Assembly: GCA_018902385.1 (NCBI GenBank) | Contig: JABSSW010000099.1 | Span: forward strand, 1 to 30,655 | Origin: Physcia stellaris | Taxonomy: Eukaryota; Ascomycota; Lecanoromycetes; Caliciales; Physciaceae | Direction of reading: 5' to 3' | DNA: 30,655 nt | Made by a program: the position numbers and the translations under genes | Notes under the pieces: generated by a model | What the model was told of the DNA's origin: nothing | What the model saw: the letters and a program-made list of their open reading frames with translations, nothing else | Database searches by the model: none | In this document: positions 30,413 to 30,655 of the stretch, piece by piece | Layout: each line of letters opens with the position of its first letter | How positions within the stretch are numbered: the first letter of the stretch is position 1

Positions 30413-30655
30413 ACTAAATTGATTGCATTGATCGAGAGAGACGAATTTTGACGAATTTCTGAATAGAAATTTTTTGATGTTTTGATTCGAGCGTTTGAAA
30501 AGATGTTGATTTCAACGAAATAACAAAACATCGAGTTGAAATATTTTTCATCGACTCTGATACAGTTTCTGATGTAAAAATGAAAGATGCGAGTTTTCAA
30601 TAAAATGACTGTTTCGAAAATCATTGTTGAATTAAATATCTGCTTTAATGTTGCA
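30413..30655 (-). pseudogene. ZLE linker at the window edge, copy C
   Basis: The minus-strand frame 30624-30379 contains another copy of the recurring motif, SINAINLVCEIEN, after a Ser/Phe/Asn-rich stretch. The element continues off the window, so the upstream fingers and the 5' LTR are not visible. Confidence 0.45.

Larger units (their letters stand above)
28385..30655 (-). mobile_element. ZLE copy C, left part, running off the window
   Basis: This third ZLE copy has its left LTR at 28385-28601 and is inserted in the integrase of G2. The 5 bp before it are TGATT, whose partner would lie after the missing right LTR. Mutation is light, as in copy A (CT and AG common). It lacks the counterpart of about 9320-11020 of copy B, so it has no ~165-bp units and no finger 3. 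It carries a tandem duplication of the IATHK linker and at least two fingers. Confidence 0.8.

Noticed and set aside
1-30655. Mitochondrial genome or linear plasmid, because of the AT richness
   Set aside because: Several independent LTR retrotransposons with target duplications and chromodomains, plus abundant CG dinucleotides, fit nuclear heterochromatin; no mitochondrial gene or tRNA was seen.

Overview
The window is a block of nested, inactivated transposable elements from an AT-rich compartment of a fungal nuclear genome. The polymerase families (Ty3/Gypsy chromoviruses with C-terminal chromodomains) and the degraded C2H2-finger repeat proteins point to a filamentous ascomycete (Pezizomycotina). 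I see no host gene, no RNA gene and no bacterial feature. Every coding stretch is broken by TGA stops and small frameshifts.

Layout. (1) 1-4729: ZLE copy A, a minus-strand LTR element carrying widely spaced C2H2 zinc fingers; its left end lies outside the window. (2) 4730-7325: plus-strand Gypsy element G1 with protease, reverse transcriptase and RNase H. (3) About 7326-8690: a 1.4 kb non-coding insertion with inverted subterminal repeats and an internal tandem duplication. (4) 8690-8887: a short stretch read as more G1. (5) 8888-14429: ZLE copy B, complete, with 195-bp LTRs and the target duplication TACAA. (6) 14435 to about 16990: G1 resumes with integrase and chromodomain. (7) About 17000-19848: non-coding AT-rich DNA with a 27-bp minisatellite and several other repeat families. 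(8) 19849-21288: the 3' part of a minus-strand Gypsy element, G2, with a candidate LTR. (9) 21294-27993: full-length plus-strand Gypsy element G3, inserted inside the integrase of G2. (10) 27994-28384: the other half of the G2 integrase. (11) 28385-30655: ZLE copy C, inserted in G2 and running off the window.

The most unusual property is the mutation pattern. In the most degraded block nearly every remaining C is followed by A or G, and nearly every G is preceded by C or T. CC/GG are almost absent and CT/AG are rare, while CA/TG and CG are common. Classical repeat-induced point mutation (RIP) prefers CpA, so this is close to the reverse. G3 LTR differences, a mutated target duplication and the TGG-to-TGA conversion of tryptophan codons all point to C-to-T change at CpC first and CpT second.

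The mutation load is layered by element. ZLE copy A and everything right of about 19.85 kb have lost CC but kept CT; G1 and ZLE copy B have lost both. This fits repeat-directed mutation acting on successive insertions. The second notable item is ZLE: an LTR element present three times, with no recognisable polymerase, coding for a protein built from C2H2 fingers 0.7-0.95 kb apart. All family calls are by eye from translated motifs; no database search was run.
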